From Liolophura sinensis (lineage: Eukaryota; Mollusca; Polyplacophora; Chitonida; Chitonidae), in the NCBI RefSeq assembly GCF_032854445.1, contig NC_088295.1, positions 43,139,385 to 43,203,384 of the forward strand: 64,000 bases of DNA. Reading direction: 5' to 3'. Made by a program: the position numbers and the translations under genes. This document shows positions 1 through 15,200 of the stretch, piece by piece (the stretch's first letter is position 1; every line of letters starts with the position of its first letter). The notes beneath the pieces were generated by a model. It had not been told where the DNA came from. It did no database searches and was given only the letters and a program-made list of their open reading frames with translations.

Positions 1-216
1 ATCCAGAGCCCATTTTCGAATGGCATTTCAATGAGCAGGTGCTCAACAGTGATGGTAAATACCGCATACAGTCTGGAGGTAGAGGACAACAGGAGTACGA
101 GTACACCAGTATCCTCACTGTCAGCCAGGCTTCTCAGTCAGACCATGGAACGTACAAGTGCACCGCCACAAACTCTCAGGGCACAAACACCCAAACAGCT
201 GCCATTGTTGACAAAT
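1..216 (+). CDS. Exon: C-terminal part of an I-set Ig domain
   Basis: The frame with codons starting at position 3 is open from the window edge. It reads an Ig C-strand (IFEWHFNEQVL) and then the hallmark F-strand DHGTYKCTATNSQGT, with the second domain cysteine and the A-N-x-x-G turn of I-set domains. The first cysteine is off the window to the left. The exon ends ACAAAT with donor GTGAGT at 217, leaving one base (phase 1). Readthrough would stop soon after, which supports the donor. Confidence 0.85.
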
Positions 217-3200
217 GTGAGTTACTGTGACACAGATTTAAAGTATTTAAATGTGTATACCTCTTCTCAACCTGCCTGGTTTTTGTGTTCTTTGGTCAGG
301 TCAAATTTTTGTGATTCATTGATTTCCCACCAGTGATTAAAAAGTGGTACCAGTACATCAAAATCAGGTCTTTCATGTGCATGACATCATACACAGATTC
401 TTGAGGCTGGTAATTTTCATTCCCACACATTAAATGAACAAGAGTGAATATTTATGCTGTATAAGGTTTAATTTTCTAGTTAATTTAGGATTTGTGACAA
501 TTTTTTTTTTGTTTTCAGTGTTCCTTATAATGCATGGTACATTCACATTAATTATCTGTGTGGTTAGTTTTTGACTTTTTTATATTTTCTTTCAGTAACT
601 TGTTCTTAAAGTAACTTTTAACAAAGTATGTTTCATTGATTATTATTTTTTTGACTATTTATGTTCAGCTGTACCTGATGCCTGCAAGGATCTGAAGGTG
701 CTGGGGATGACCTGGAACTCCGTTTTCCTGGATTGGACCCCTGGTTTTAATGGTGGAGAGGATCAAACTTTCATGGTATATTACACCAGTGACAAGCACT
801 CAGACAATGTGGAAGCTCCCAGGAATGGTTTCAACATTTCAGGTAATATTCCGAATACCATCTTTGCCCAATGGTTATACATGTATTTAGATTCAAAAAA
901 GCCATAATTTGATATTTAACACGAAGTCTGGGCAGTATCCTGCACCCAATAGTATTTTGACAGAGACTGTGACCAGCACCAATGTGAAAATAGCTTCTAG
1001 GCTTGAAAACTATGTTCACCTATGTGTTGACACAATTCTCCCTTGCCAAAAACTGTTTTTTGCTAGTTTTTCTGTGGTAGCAATGTCATTATACCCATTG
1101 TCTAAAGCTGAAGGTGGATTTACCTTTACTTGTGGTTATGTAGTGGTGGTGAAGTGTGTTCCTTGCTATTTCAGATAACTCTTGGTTTTCATACTCTGTA
1201 TGTATTAAGCTGTTTAAAGTGTTCTTACCTGTTGACCTTTGATGAAATAAATAAATAAATCCTGTTTGTTTCTCAGGACTCCATCCCTCTACTTCTTACA
1301 CACTGAGAGTTGCTGGCGTAAATAGACGCGGGACAGGGCCTAAGTCAGCACCAATAAACGTCACCACTATGAGTAAGTTTACCAGTAGGCCTACGTATGT
1401 TTATAGCCATTGTTTCACAGTGTTTACGTCCTGGTATTTTTATAGAAATTGAGTAACATGATTTGCCTATTAGATAACTGCCAAAGAAACACATTTGATA
1501 AAGTGTGAAAGTACCAAGCTTATCTGTCAAGGGTTGTATCATGGTAGAAGTGAAGAATTTCAACAAGTGTTATAATTTTCATGATCATTATTTGATCATG
1601 AATCCTGAATAAGAGAACTTATTGAATGTCTGTTACATCCATATCGGTTTTCTACCATGTGTATTAACTCTAACCAGTAGTTGACATACATGGATAAATA
1701 TTGTTTCCAGATTACAATTTCACTGTTCCAACTGCGGTGAAATTTGAACATGCCAGCAATACGCTGTCATTTGAGCCACCGGGTCCGGGTTACTTTGCTA
1801 AGGTGGAGGTGTGGATTAATGATGAACAAGGCTGGCAGGTGTCAGAAGAGAGAGCAAACACAGAAGGAGGCTCCATCAGACTGAAGGAGGAAAATATCAA
1901 GAAATGTCGAGTGTGCTTTTGTTTGGAGCTTCAACCCTATGTGTGTTCCTCATCTGTTCAAGCTGAGTCAGGTAAATCATGCAATTTTGTTGTTATAATT
2001 AATTGTAAATCAAGATTGTTTGTTTGTTTGTTAATGGATAGAAGCATCTCCTGAACTTTCCAGTGGTGTGTCTGATATTCAGGTAGGCTCAGTCACAAGT
2101 GGTACAACTGGGAAAGGTTCAGGGACATAACTGTAAGGTATTTGACCTTGTGCCATTGTTGTTATACTGTAACACCAGTAAGGTGTGGGGAAATATTTGT
2201 CTTATACCTCTTTGTTGTTGACACCAATGCTGGAACAGGCACTTGGTAGATTCATATTAACAGAGTTGTCCCCCTTCCCTCCACATTCACTTTTTCGTGC
2301 ATAGCCCTTATGACATTACTGTCATAGACAGTGTTTCCTAGGCTAAGGCATGCTGATACCTGTTGTGTGATTTTAATGACGAATTTTATCTGTTTGAAAG
2401 AATCAGTGGTAGTTTCACAATTTAATATATGTATGAACTCCATTTGCTGCATTTACCAACATTGTGTAGCTGAGAGAAGCCAGTTTACTTTTCTCCACAT
2501 GTTAAGGAATACCTTTCGTGCTCATAAAGATATGAGAACACATTTTCATGACCGTCACAGTTTGTAGTCACCTTTGGTAAATCAAGGTGGGAGCAAAATT
2601 AGCTAAATCTATGAAATTTTGTCTGTGGCTATCTTTTTACTTATAACCAGTAGATAAAACATTTACTTACTCATTAATATTCATATGTAAACTGTTGTTA
2701 AATAGCATTTAGAGTAAGTATAATATTGTGGAAGATTCTACCCCAATGAACCAGATATATGTGAATGCAGTGTGCTTAATCTTCATTGAAGCTCATTAAT
2801 TGTCATGTTGTCTAGCTCTTATTGGTGATGTATTCTGGCTGTTCCTAGTCGTTGTGACTGGGCAATACATCAGACGCAGTTTGCTTGTTTTTAAGACTCA
2901 GAAACCTGGTACACTCTCCACTGGTTGTGGTTGTTTTGTCATAAATCACTGTACTGTATATACAGATTAGTGTTGAAGCCTATGTTCACATCACTATGTA
3001 TTGAAACAGTTTTTTCGAGTTGCCTACATGTACATGTTCGTTTGCTTTTTGTTAGGATCTATCAACAGTGCCATTAATGTTGATTGTCACAGTACTATGG
3101 TTTGTAAGACTTATTAGCATATATTCACAAAACAATGTGATCTGTACATAAATTTTAGAAAATTTGAAAATATTAGTTAACTGCTTACATTTTAGAAGTA

Positions 3201-6200
3201 TTTCTTCTTTATTTAATTTCAGCTTAATTGTTCATACATTCAAGTCTCAATCCATTAGTCTGTGTACATTTATAAATTTTGTCAGTTATTGCTTTTTCTT
3301 TACAGCCTCATTGCGTGGATACCTTCTTTCAACCTGATCAATTTAACAAAGTTAATAATTTTCATTCAGGTGGATTGTTTACTTTTCTCCCTGATCTTGA
3401 ACTCAGGGGTAAAGAGATTGACTGGCAATTTGCTTTGAATTTTCTCATTTCTGGAATGCTTGACTGTGATGAATCACCCCTTCCTCTCAGTCATATATCT
3501 CTTTCTCCTTCACAAATTCTTTGCCTCGTGTGATTTACCTGGCACATTTGAAAGGTGATTTACCTCAGGTCTAATATTTCATAGTTTGTTGTTTGCTGAA
3601 TGCTGAGTCCCCATGCCAGCCTTCTTCTCCTGTGTTTACATTTCTGCACTCAAGTATTGGCTAGAGCCAGGCAGCCTGTTGCCTGTATACCCATGTTGTT
3701 ATGAGGCCTGCCAGAATGCTGACCCCTCAAGCAAACCTGAATAAATATCTATAAATAGCCTGTGGTTTGAGGGAGATTAGTGCTTGCAGTGCACTATATT
3801 ATGGAAAAAAGTTTGTTGTCATTTAGCCTTTGTAACTTCACATGAAATGTTTGTTGTCTGTAAATTTTCTTTATCAGTTTGACATTTTGAACATTTTTAT
3901 GGAAATTCTTCAACTTACCTTTAAGGGACTTCACGAGGATATTAAGATAGAGGTTTTAACTGGGCAGAACAGTATCAGTTTAATGTAATTGACAGCCTGA
4001 TACTAAAAATCAATGCTAATTTTCTCATTTTAGGGAAGATAGAAGTTTGTTTTGTGACTGCATTGAGCTTGTTTCAAACACCATTGAATTTAATACTATA
4101 GTGTATATCCTTTGGGCAGCTCGCAAATTTATATATAGTTTGTATCCGTGCCAAAAGCACTAACTGACCCAGAGCCACCTATTTGTACATGTAGTATAAA
4201 GTATGTTTTCAGTCTTACAAGGCCCATGAGTACATAATCACTGTGGTAAGTAATTGTAGAGTAGGTGTGTATCAAAAATAGTTGCGACACATCTGGTTTG
4301 AATATGTGTGGCAAGAAAGAGACATATATTGTTTCAAATTTTCAGGAAAATAAAGATAAGGACATGTCTTTGTTCTGTTAAGTTTTTATAACAAAAAATA
4401 TTAGGATTGTTTATTTCCAGAAAGGGCTATACATATAGGTGTACTTACTGTATGGTATACATATAAATGCTCACTGACATGCTTAGCTGGTCATAAAGTA
4501 CGGGTATATGCCAAGGTCCATACTCTGACCCAGGTAAAATCACTCATGCATGTCGCCATGCATATCAATTTGTATGGATGCCCTCATCTCTGTATAGATG
4601 ACAAAAAAGGGGAGAAAAAAATGATGCATAATGAGTGCCTACATTCAGCAGTGCTGGAGATTTTGAGATGTTTAATAGAGCATGAGTGAGACTGATTAGT
4701 ATGCAGGGCCTCAGACTGACAAGCCGTGCATTGTGTGGCAGATTGAGGGGCACATCACTACAGGGTTACCCATGGAGGACTGATAGTAGATAATGGCGAA
4801 TGTAGTATTGTGACTGACAATTCACATTGCTGAGAAAGTGATACTGAGTCTAAAGTTTGGTGCTCAAAACATTGTTATTGGACGATGTATTCAAATTTCT
4901 CCTCCTTTTTTGTGTGAAAAACAAGTTTGAACAAAATGTAATGATATTTGTGTCTTTTGGTACTTGTTCAACGCCAAAAGCAATGGCAACAACTGCACAG
5001 TTTGATTCTCTTGTATTCTATTTCCCCAAGTTACAGATTGAAATACACCTGTGCCCATACATGTAACATTGATCAGCTACAGTGTGTACGGGTACATGTA
5101 ATTATCAGCTGTAAAGCCAGCCTCTACACCACAGTATTACCTTTTGTGCACAAACGCACGTGCAAAAAACACCCAGTAATTTTATTACCATACAGAATAA
5201 TACCCCTGCAATTACCATTCAGATTTACTGAGTCCTTTGCATGCAGCTTAAACACAGCCCCTCTAATATTCTTGGTTTTATGTGAATTATTACAAAATAC
5301 CTGATGACAATAGTCATGCGAGCTAACCAGGTCGAAACACAGTGAGGTTACTTTACAGAAAGACACAGCATAAAGCTACAGTGTTGAAACACAAAAATCC
5401 AATCTAACTGACAAACTGACAGTTATAGGCCTACTCACTGTCTCAGATGCATGGCCTGAAGGATTCATCTAGGCTAATAGGAACCATGAGAACTTGCTGA
5501 ATTTGCCATGTGTGTAATCCCTGGGGCTGCATGGATTAATGTTGCCCTCTTGATTTATTGTGCAAATTTAACTTAGTAGACTTGCTATCTGAAATTGAGA
5601 TTTGAGCCTAATTTTGTTGTTGTTGTTGTTGAGTTTTGGTGGGTGTGTGTGTCGGGGGGGGGGGGGGGAGGATATGATATTCATTACAAGAAGTAATGTT
5701 TAGAATTTGCAGTTGTTAGTGATTAAAGGGAATAAAATTTGTGGTGTACATAAAATCATTGTTCACATGTATGTGTGTATGATTCACACATTATGAAGAT
5801 AAGTCATGTGCTGTATAAAGAGGAAATAGCCTTGAGACTTGTATTAAATGTACTGTAAACATGCAGTACATTTCATACTGATGTCATCTTTTCACAATTA
5901 TGCTTCACATGTATGTGTGCAGTACACCCTACCTATTGATAACGCAAAATGAAAACTTAACATAGACCATTAATTGGGTGTCTCTTTATCTGAGAATTGG
6001 CTGATTAGAGCATTTTCTGCTACATCAGTCAGTAGCTATGTGGAAGTACACAGAAACTTTGATGCCCTCAGAGGAGGTCTGCTCCCTTGTATCAAGTGAA
6101 TCTTCACACAAAAATACATAATATTTTCCACAGCAGAAATTTCCTGAAACAAGGGCTGAACAGAGGATTGTCTTGAGGGAGATCTGAGCTTCTGTGTTTA

Positions 6201-9200
6201 GGAAGCATTATCTTATTATTCTTTAATTTTGTACTTTTTACCAGTAGTAGTAAAAGGACAACACGGGCTATTCTCTTAATGTACTTTTAGCAGTTCTTCA
6301 CTTTTTAAGATGTAAAGAAGAGGCCAAATGAAGACAATACATTGTGTGTAGTTTTTTAAAATAAATTCTTATATAACTTGCCAAACCAATTTCCCACACT
6401 TTGCATTCTACAATTACCTTTTGATCTGTTAAAGTTGGAGTAATTTTTTTAATATGTTTAAAATATACCAAGCATGTTTTGCTTCCTCTGTCTTTCCACA
6501 TATAGAAAGGCTGTTTTCAATGCCAGTGGCAGGTCCTCCTAAAATTTTGAGATGAAACAACGTTGGTTTTGCTTTGCTAACGTGACGGCTCCACAGGAAG
6601 TCTGCTCTATCACTTTTTGCTACGCAGTGTCAATGAAAGAGACCTGAATTGAAATAGAATGGCACTGTTCGAGAAATGACCATACATTTGGATATATTTG
6701 AGTGACGTGTTTTAATTTGTCTGTTATGAAGGGTAATAATTTTTTTTTTTCGATCTTTTCACACAACATTATCCTAGCTGCTTTTCTTCTTGTTTATTTT
6801 CATGTGGATGCATAGCAGCAGGTTACCTACATGTACACTTTGGACTAGAAGCTTAAGCCATTATGCTAGTGTCAGATTATGGGTTAACTGGTATTCTCAT
6901 CTAAATGAAGCTGTCACATACAGGTGAATATTCCCAAGCCATGACCATTCTGTGATTTCTAGCCATAACCATTCTGTGAGTTCCAGCCATAATCATTCAT
7001 TGAATCAGTGGATTCCTGACACCTAGATTTTCTGAGTCATGCTACTTAATCAAGGGCTGATTGTGTGACATGTTAATGGATAATTGTTTACCTTTACTGG
7101 TATCACACTGAGATTGACTTCCAGTTGTGATTGTCAGTCATGTCATTGAGTAGCTGACATCTTGAAACTCTTGCGTATCAAGTAAATAAAGAGAGTAATT
7201 AAAAAGAAAAAAAAACAAAAAAAAACATCATTTTATTTTAAGATTTAATGTGAAGATATTATTAGATTCGGACAGATTAAAATCCTAATTTTTGTAAGTC
7301 ACATTTTAAACTGTCACCTTTTGGAGTTTTGATTGCATTAAGACATTAAATTTCCTTTGTATCCCATCCAGTCTCAAGACTCTCACAGTTTATCTTTCTT
7401 GTCAGGTGTTACTGAATGTGGGGTGAATTCTTAACAAGGGCAGAAATACAACGAAGTTTGTATTTTCTGTCTTACCCTGTTTGCATACTAATAGTTAGGG
7501 ATAATGCATATTGTTTAGGCTGTTAAAATTACCTTCAGGGCAAAGTAAGGAAATCACATTTTGTTGACAGTAATCTACATTATGTATGTAGTTAATACAT
7601 TTTTTATATGTAATTTTTTACTTATTTTAATGTCCTATGTGCCAGTTTGGATTTCCTGTAAGATATAAACATGAGAGGGATTTGAGGTAACTCATTTGGT
7701 AGTGTTTATCTGGGCTTCCATATTTATAAAATTTCCAATAAGTCTTTAAATGTCAAATATGCTCAGGGTCAGCAAGGGCTTGGACTGTTCTAACAGGAGA
7801 GGCAAACATAAACAAAAAGTTTTCAGACAAAAGACATCCTGTGCTCACTTGTCACCCCTTCCCTGAAACAATTGACTGGTCTTAGCAGAGGTGCAGTAAA
7901 GACCTCTTCATTTCTTGGAGGGGTTTAGGTGTACAGATTTCCTCCACCCCAGGTTAACCCTAGACCCATGACCAGCAGCTTTTGTATGTCACAGCCTGTG
8001 GATTTTTCCAACTATTTCTCTGGCATATTTGTTTAGGCTCAATCCATTAATGGGGTTTGTGACATATTGGCCAATTCTGTATGTAGTTCCCATGAAGTCA
8101 GCGATCCAGAACCGTCTGGACTTCCTCCAACACAGATCTGATCTCAGGTGATTGCAACTGCACAGGCTTTGTCTTAACATCGGCAATAGGAGCCCAGGTG
8201 TGCATGTGCTCTCTGTAGCCCTCATCGTTCAGGCTTTCAACTTAAACTTCCTGCTAGGTAGCTATCTTACAAAGGAACATGCTCATCAGAACATGCCAGT
8301 CGAGAATTCTGAGTCATATATTTCCCGTGAATTCACCCATGGACAAGTTAAACACAGCTGGAGTAGAAAGATTGTAACGGGTACTGGCCGTTCACTTTAT
8401 ACCTGGGCTAGTTTGGAATGGGCAAACGTGACGGTTGATTAAGCTTTACTGAACCGCTGAAAGGTAGTGGCTCTCATGCTTAAACGTCCAGGAATGTACA
8501 TGTAGGCAGAGGATGTATGAAATGCTCAAGCGAGACCTACGCAAACTATGAATGAGTTTTAGCGCTGGACAGATGAAGGTACATACAGGGAATATATTCA
8601 GTACTGGAAAAGAACAGTCGTGAACCAAATTTTGAAAAGTGGATATTACCAAAGCTTTGTCCAGTGGATGTCATATGCCTGGTTTTATGTATTCTCTGTT
8701 GAGAGTGACTGGCAAAACATTCAGCAGACAGATTTCAAAGCACATTTTTTGAATTCCTCTTGTGAAGTAAAAATGTCGGACACTTCTTCGTGTGAGTATG
8801 TGGATTTATATCTGCTAGAATCATCTAGCTCCTTTTTTTTCTCTTGTTTATTTTTTAATACTATCGAAAATCCACAAATATTTCCTGGTATGTAGGAAAA
8901 GTTTCCTTTCCACAACCACGTGAATGCAATAAGTACATTCGAGTAAGTTATGTGATATTGCTAATAAAAGAGTATATTGTGTGCTTATCATCCATAAGCT
9001 TTCATTGAAGTAGCAATATTTATTATATCCCACTTACAACATGTTCAGGATACACTCTACCACTCAATTTCCCTAATATTACCTGTAAACCAGAGTGTTA
9101 AAGTTGAACCATCTGGTAAGCTGATGATGCTGTTACCATGGCAACCAAATTATGGTTAAATGTTTAGCCCCATGTACATGCACATTTACCAGCTGGGTCT

Positions 9201-12200
9201 CATTTGTTGTGTGCAAGTGGGGGCTCCAGAGTATGCACTTGTCCATTGATATGGGAGCAAAGGGGCTTTACTGTAATAACGTCACAGATAAGGTTATAAT
9301 CCCAGGAATGATGAAGTTAACTCTTTGGACTTTCACTTTTATTACCTCAACACATGTGTTATTATTAGAATTTTTGTACTTTTTCAAAGGCATTTACTTT
9401 AGTCAGTTTTCAGCCTTTAATCAACTGGTTAGAGTTTTTGACTCCATATCCCAGATGAATTTGAGACGTTTTTGGCTTTACCCAAATACATTGATGTTTT
9501 CATTGTTGATCCACTGAGAGTGGATGATGGGTATGCTGTACAATTTTCTACATGAAACAATTAAGTATTATGCATAAAATCCAGTTCTGTTTAAAACCAA
9601 CCATAAGTTCCCATAAAAATTAATTGTAAAGCTTTTTAAATGATACAGAATGGCATTTCCGGTCATGTTCCATTTCTGGTGTAGCTTTATAAACAATCCA
9701 GTGCAATCCAGCTAATAAAGGACTTTATCCAAGCCATTCCTCTATTTGATCCTGCCCTTGGGATTGTGTAGGTTTAAGGACTAACCTAATTTCTTTTGAA
9801 GTTCTACATTAGAGATGGGAATTAGCTGTGGATTTGTTTGAATTAGACTGGCTTGTTTTCATTGAAGGTCGTAATATTACCACCCACACCTGACTGACCA
9901 CCCTCATAGTTTTATGTTCCTCTCCCAGGTTGCTCCCCCACCCTCAACACCCTGGTGAAAGCTCTATGGAGTAACAAGCTATTAATGTTGGTGTACATGT
10001 GTGTTTTGGAACTGTTACCTCTTACAAAAACTAAAGTCAAGCTCAATCATAGTTGTGAAAGAAGAAGGCCTGCTAATGAGCTGGGGTGGTGCAGGGGGGT
10101 GATCTGGGATGAGTTCAGTCTGTACTTGTCAGCACCCCAGGGGAAAGAGGGGGGGGGGTCTGAAAGCATTAACTCTACTTCCAGCATGGGCTCCTAGATT
10201 AAGGGTGACTTACTGCAGCCAAGCTACAATTATAAGTTATTCACAAAAGACCTGAGCTTCTAAGGTCTCCAAGACTTGTACTAGAACCCTGTAGTTAGCC
10301 CAGCCAGCCTTTCAGCCATACCAGCTTGGGGAAGGCATAAGTTCCAGCTTGTGGCACCCCTGATCACAGTCCTTGTTTTGTTTTACTAGAGAGCTTGCCC
10401 ATATGGTTGCTGTGCTCAGGGACTCATATCAACACACATGTGATTTGGACACAGAGGCTCATTATCTGTGGGTCTAGGCTTGCAGTCGCCCTCAGTGAGA
10501 AAGTCGAAACTAGGGATAGACAAAACTGCTGAGACTTGTACAGCTATCTTTGTTAGTTAAATTCAACCTCAGTTTGAAGAGGTCATAAGCCATCGGCTTG
10601 GTGACATTGCCTAGCTTCCTTAGAATTCCTACACATGCTGATGTAAAATTCTAGCCACAGAGAAAAAAACGCGTACTGTCAACATCATCAAGGGTTTTTT
10701 CAAACTTGGAGTGACAAACCTGTGACAAAGTTCCGGCAGCTTGGAGACTTTGTAGTAACCTTTTGGGTAATTGTACGGGAAAGAACTCATGGAACGCGGT
10801 GCACAAGTCAACAATGGTAAGTTGGTTGGAGCATCATAGTTTGCAGATGCTCTTTGTGAACGCTGATCTACACTGACTTAGATGCATGTCCCAACAGCCC
10901 TCTAGTGTTTTAGCGTCTAGACTGTACCTAGACCAAAAGTTTACGGCTGTTCATACATGCATGTGATATCCTGTGTGTTTCACCTCAAAACTTGCAGTGC
11001 AGTTGGTTAACAAAGCCCCTACGGTGTGTGTTACGTATAAATGGTGCATTAATTAGATGTTAATTGTTATTTGAATATGATTATCTTATACTCTGCCCAA
11101 GAATTTGCATCTTTGTGACCAGCTGTAAGGCATAACATGTAATAGTTATAACATTTGTGATATTGTAACTAGGCTTGGAGGAAAACTGTGTATACTGTAT
11201 AGACATACTGGAATATCAAACTATGTGTTATATTGTATGAGCTATGTGAAGTGTGTAAAGACTGTATAGACATACTGGATTATCAAACTATTTGTCATAT
11301 TGTATAAGATATGTGGAGTGTCTATACACTGTATACACTGTATAGACATACTGGAATATCAAACTATTTGTCATATTGTATAAGATATGTGGAGTGTGTA
11401 AACACTGTATAGACATACTGGAATATCATTCATATGGCTGTGTGTGCCAAGAACTGATGTATAAAACTGTACCTAAGAGGCTTCTCTTCTGGGAGTTAGC
11501 ACCACTGATGCATGCAATAATTGATGTGTCCAAGAAGAGTTACAATTTGTTTACTTTATCGCTCAATTATAAGTGTTACACATAAGTATAAAACCTACGT
11601 ATACCTGAACAACTTCATATTTTTTACATCTCATGTATTTTTTATGATCGATATTGTTTTTTTTATTATTTTTCCCCCCTGCTTTTCAGTGAAGTATTTT
11701 ATTTGTGAAAGCCTTACGAGGGGAATAAAACCAAATTTAAGTAAAATTCCTAGTGCAGATTATCAAACCATGCCTCATTTATGCCCACTACTAACATGGA
11801 TCGTATCAGAAACATTCAATTTCTTCGTCGTCTTCTTTTTTTTTTTTTTTTTTTTTTTTTTTCATTCTCATTTTCACCGTTTCACCATTTGTTAAATGTC
11901 TCCTCATTTGTATTATTGCGTTTCGTCCATATTCGTGGCATCAAAAGCGATACCCCTACTGCTCTGATGTAATGTAGTTTATGCTTTGTTTTGTTTACAG
12001 TTGGGGACCCAGCGACACCTGCCTCTGGGGATCTGCCTACAGAGGGTGTGGTGGCCATCGCCTGTGTCTGTGCTCTCATCATCATTGGCCTCTGCATCAT
12101 ACTGGTCTGTGTGATCCGCAAGAAAAAGCAAGACAAAGCAGGTGAGTTACTGAGAGTCGGCCACCATTCCTCGCCTACCACCTTTGATTAGCTGCTGAAC

Positions 12201-15200
12201 ATACTGTAAATGAGAACACCCTTGGTTAATTACCTGTTCGTCTTTGTTTACAGTCTTCGTAGACACATAGCCATTCACACAGCTGGGTTTGTTTGATATG
12301 TACATTTATCATTAACACAAAGGAAATAGATACACAGGCAGATAAGCGTTCAACTGTTGTCTCGTAGAATGATCAAAAGACCTTTTAAAATAGTTCAAGA
12401 ATTTTAGTGTAAAATTAACACTGTATTAAAGATGTCAATATTAGTGATGTTTTTGTGTACTAGTTAACTTAAAATAACCTTTTACTGGAACATATTTTGG
12501 TTTGTAAGTGAAATTGCCAGTTGGAATTGCATTGTGTCACAAAATGTTCTTGTCAGATACTTCATTAAAATCTGAATTATAAAAACATGATGGTTTAGAG
12601 TATTCAGTTCAAAGTTAACCAAGGTTACGTGCATTTATTAATTTCTAAAGTAAATACTTAAACATGCAATTGGCAGTTGTAAAGACTAAGTTGATCTTCT
12701 TGTTAGTCAGTGAACACCTTCTAAGATATTCATTGTGATAAACTGGTTCTTCAGTGAATTGTCTACCAGTTCACAGTACCTTCAATTTTAAACTTCCCCA
12801 AGCAAGGTTACAATAACAATAAGAAAATATTTAATAGTAAAGAAATGTAGAAGATGATATTGATTGTTCGTAATGAGGAATAATTGATGCTTTTGTCATA
12901 AAATGATTTCTTTAAAGATTGTGAATACTGTTAGTGGTCATGCTAAACAGGGAGCATTAGAGTGGGATGGAAATGTCACAAGCACACCTGGGCTGATGGG
13001 ATAGGAGTGATTGCTAAGACACTTCCCTGTCCTTTGTTGAAAATAAGATCAAACCGGAAAGTGCCAGGTCCATGTCAAAATGAAACAGGAAATTTCTTTC
13101 AAAGTCCCTGGATGTCAAAAAATAGCTGGTCAAATCAGTGGGATTGATCAGCAAACAGTATGGCATTTAATCAGCTGATCTGTAGTGATAGTGGGGTATT
13201 GTTGGGGGCGTCCGATAGCAGTGGGAGGTCCAGGCTAGGTGCGAACAGGAAATACCTGTTATGAAGTGTGGAAAAATCTAATTACACAGCAGCTAAACGA
13301 GACAAACAGAGAAGATGTGTTGAGTTGAGCCAGAACTGCAACATTAACTTCACACTTTTTCAAGCTGCAGGCTGTGGGTTTGTTTTATTGAAGATTCACT
13401 AAACAGTGTCATTTATTTCACTGCACTGTCTCACAGTTTAAATTTTATTAACACTTAACTTGGTTATCTTTAAATTAAAAAGAGTTTGTTTATTTAAATG
13501 ATGATTGACCTAAATGCTGTTTGCTGGAATGCAGGGACTCGCTCTTTGTCTGTTGTCCATGCAGGTATGCATACCTAGGAGATTGTAAAACCCATGTATA
13601 TATACTTTCTATTGCCTGAGTATTCAGGCCCCAAAAAACTTTTACACTGTATATGGTAAATTAATAGTGTGAGCTATTTGGTTACATTTTGAGACCAGTG
13701 CTTTGTACATGTATTTATACTTGTGTGAGGGGATTATCTACATTAAGGGTGTAATCCACGTGCTGTGCTTTGATCACTGGTCCGTTACGTCCTGGTCTAT
13801 TGGACATCTGTTCCTCCTCACCAGAGATAATTAATTAGACACTGATTCACTTTTAGTTCTGCATACTATTGATCGTTGTTTGCCTCATTAGTATTCATCA
13901 TCAGCTTTCATAGCCCAAGTTGTATTAGCCAATGCAAATATAGTTCTAAGTGATTTAGCAGGGCTTTGTATATATAGATAGAGGAAGGTGATATTTACAT
14001 ACTCTTTTACTTTGTAATGATGGTAAGGTTTTTTACAGTGATCGTTTTGAAATCCCATTTGCATGAAAAGTAACTTGTAATGTTTTGCATCTTGTTTTAA
14101 ATGATACAGACCTTGCTAGTAGACCATTGCTTTTAATTAATAAGTGCTAAAAATGTACATAATGCATTTATTCGGTTTCCCTTAAGTCATTCGAGTTTCT
14201 TTTTGTGTTACCCTAATTCTTCTAATTTTTGAGACAGATATTAGTAGTGCTGAAATATTACCCTTCTTTCCCAGCTTTTTCAACAAGTAAAGATGTAAGT
14301 GTGTTGTTCGTTAGATTGTCTCGCCATGTGAGAAAAAGAAACTGAATATTTTTGCTACAATTGCATGCGTACTGGCTAAAAAGAGCCAACCAGATATCCC
14401 GAAAATTAGAAGAAATAGGGTAGTAGCAGTAATACGTGTGTAGCTCTATATCTACATGTATACGTATTGTCTACTACATGGTTAAATAATGATTCTTTGC
14501 CATCAAATTTCAAAATGAGTTATTGATTATTACTTCTATTTCCTGTTTTTTTTTTTTTTAATTAAGACTAGTTAGTAGAATAGATCCTCAAATAAGCATT
14601 AACATTAATAATTTTAATCTTTAAAATTAACCAAGCATTGAGTCAATGCGTAATATAGCTAAAATTATATCATTAAATTACTATACTGGGGTAGAGTTAA
14701 GGGACAGTATGTGTTTAACAGATATATAATGCTGTGTGTAGAGTTGTGCACTGAGGATTGATGACTGTTTGGGTTAGAATGGCCAGTCAGTCCTGCACAG
14801 CTGACCTGTGTCAGGATACAGGCATGTTTACTGGCGTCTTGGTTTACCAGCTGTTGGCAGGAGTAAAAGGGGTCATCTATAGAAGGGATCCGCTGTAAAT
14901 GATAGCTTTATGGGGGTTGTTACTTCAAGGATGTTATCTTCTGATGGCAGTTCTGTTCTACTTATTGTTGTGAAGGGTGATGTGACTTCATTTAGACAGC
15001 TGAAAATGTAGGGGGTATAAAGCTGTTGGTATGTAGTGTATAAGTTGACTAGCCTGGACTAGGTGTGTCATTATCTTCTGGCAATGGCATGGAGTAAACC
15101 ATGGTGCACAGTGTTATGTTGTCTAGCAGGGGTCCCTTCTGCTGTCTCTCGTCCCTACCCCTCAGCCAGTAGTGTGCCTGTCAGCTGTTACCCTAGCGCT

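Larger units (their letters stand above)
1972..12000 (+). other. Large intron (10 kb) of the Ig-FN3 gene
   Basis: No exon was recognised here. It contains a GT run followed by a 15-base G run near 5643-5668, A- and T-rich tracts (about 7201-7226 and 11837-11862), a perfect RFX-type X-box at 9132-9145, and a 67-bp tandem repeat at 11183-11430. A short minus-strand open stretch near 8000-8140 looked protein-like but was not supported. Confidence 0.7.

Noticed and set aside
7989-8225. Minus-strand open stretch with a protein-like segment (RRFWIADFMGTTYRIGQ)
   Set aside because: No domain I can name, no splice sites in a matching phase, and no neighbouring exon; possibly an old pseudogene fragment but not supportable.
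8760-8792. ATG TCG GAC ACT TCT TCG T before a GTGAGT donor, phase 1, as another alternative first exon
   Set aside because: Only six codons and no supporting context; a short ATG near a GTGAGT is expected by chance in a 10-kb intron.
9152-9517. 121-codon plus-strand open frame
   Set aside because: Composition (Phe/Leu/Ser-rich) is that of translated AT-rich DNA; no family resemblance or splice context.
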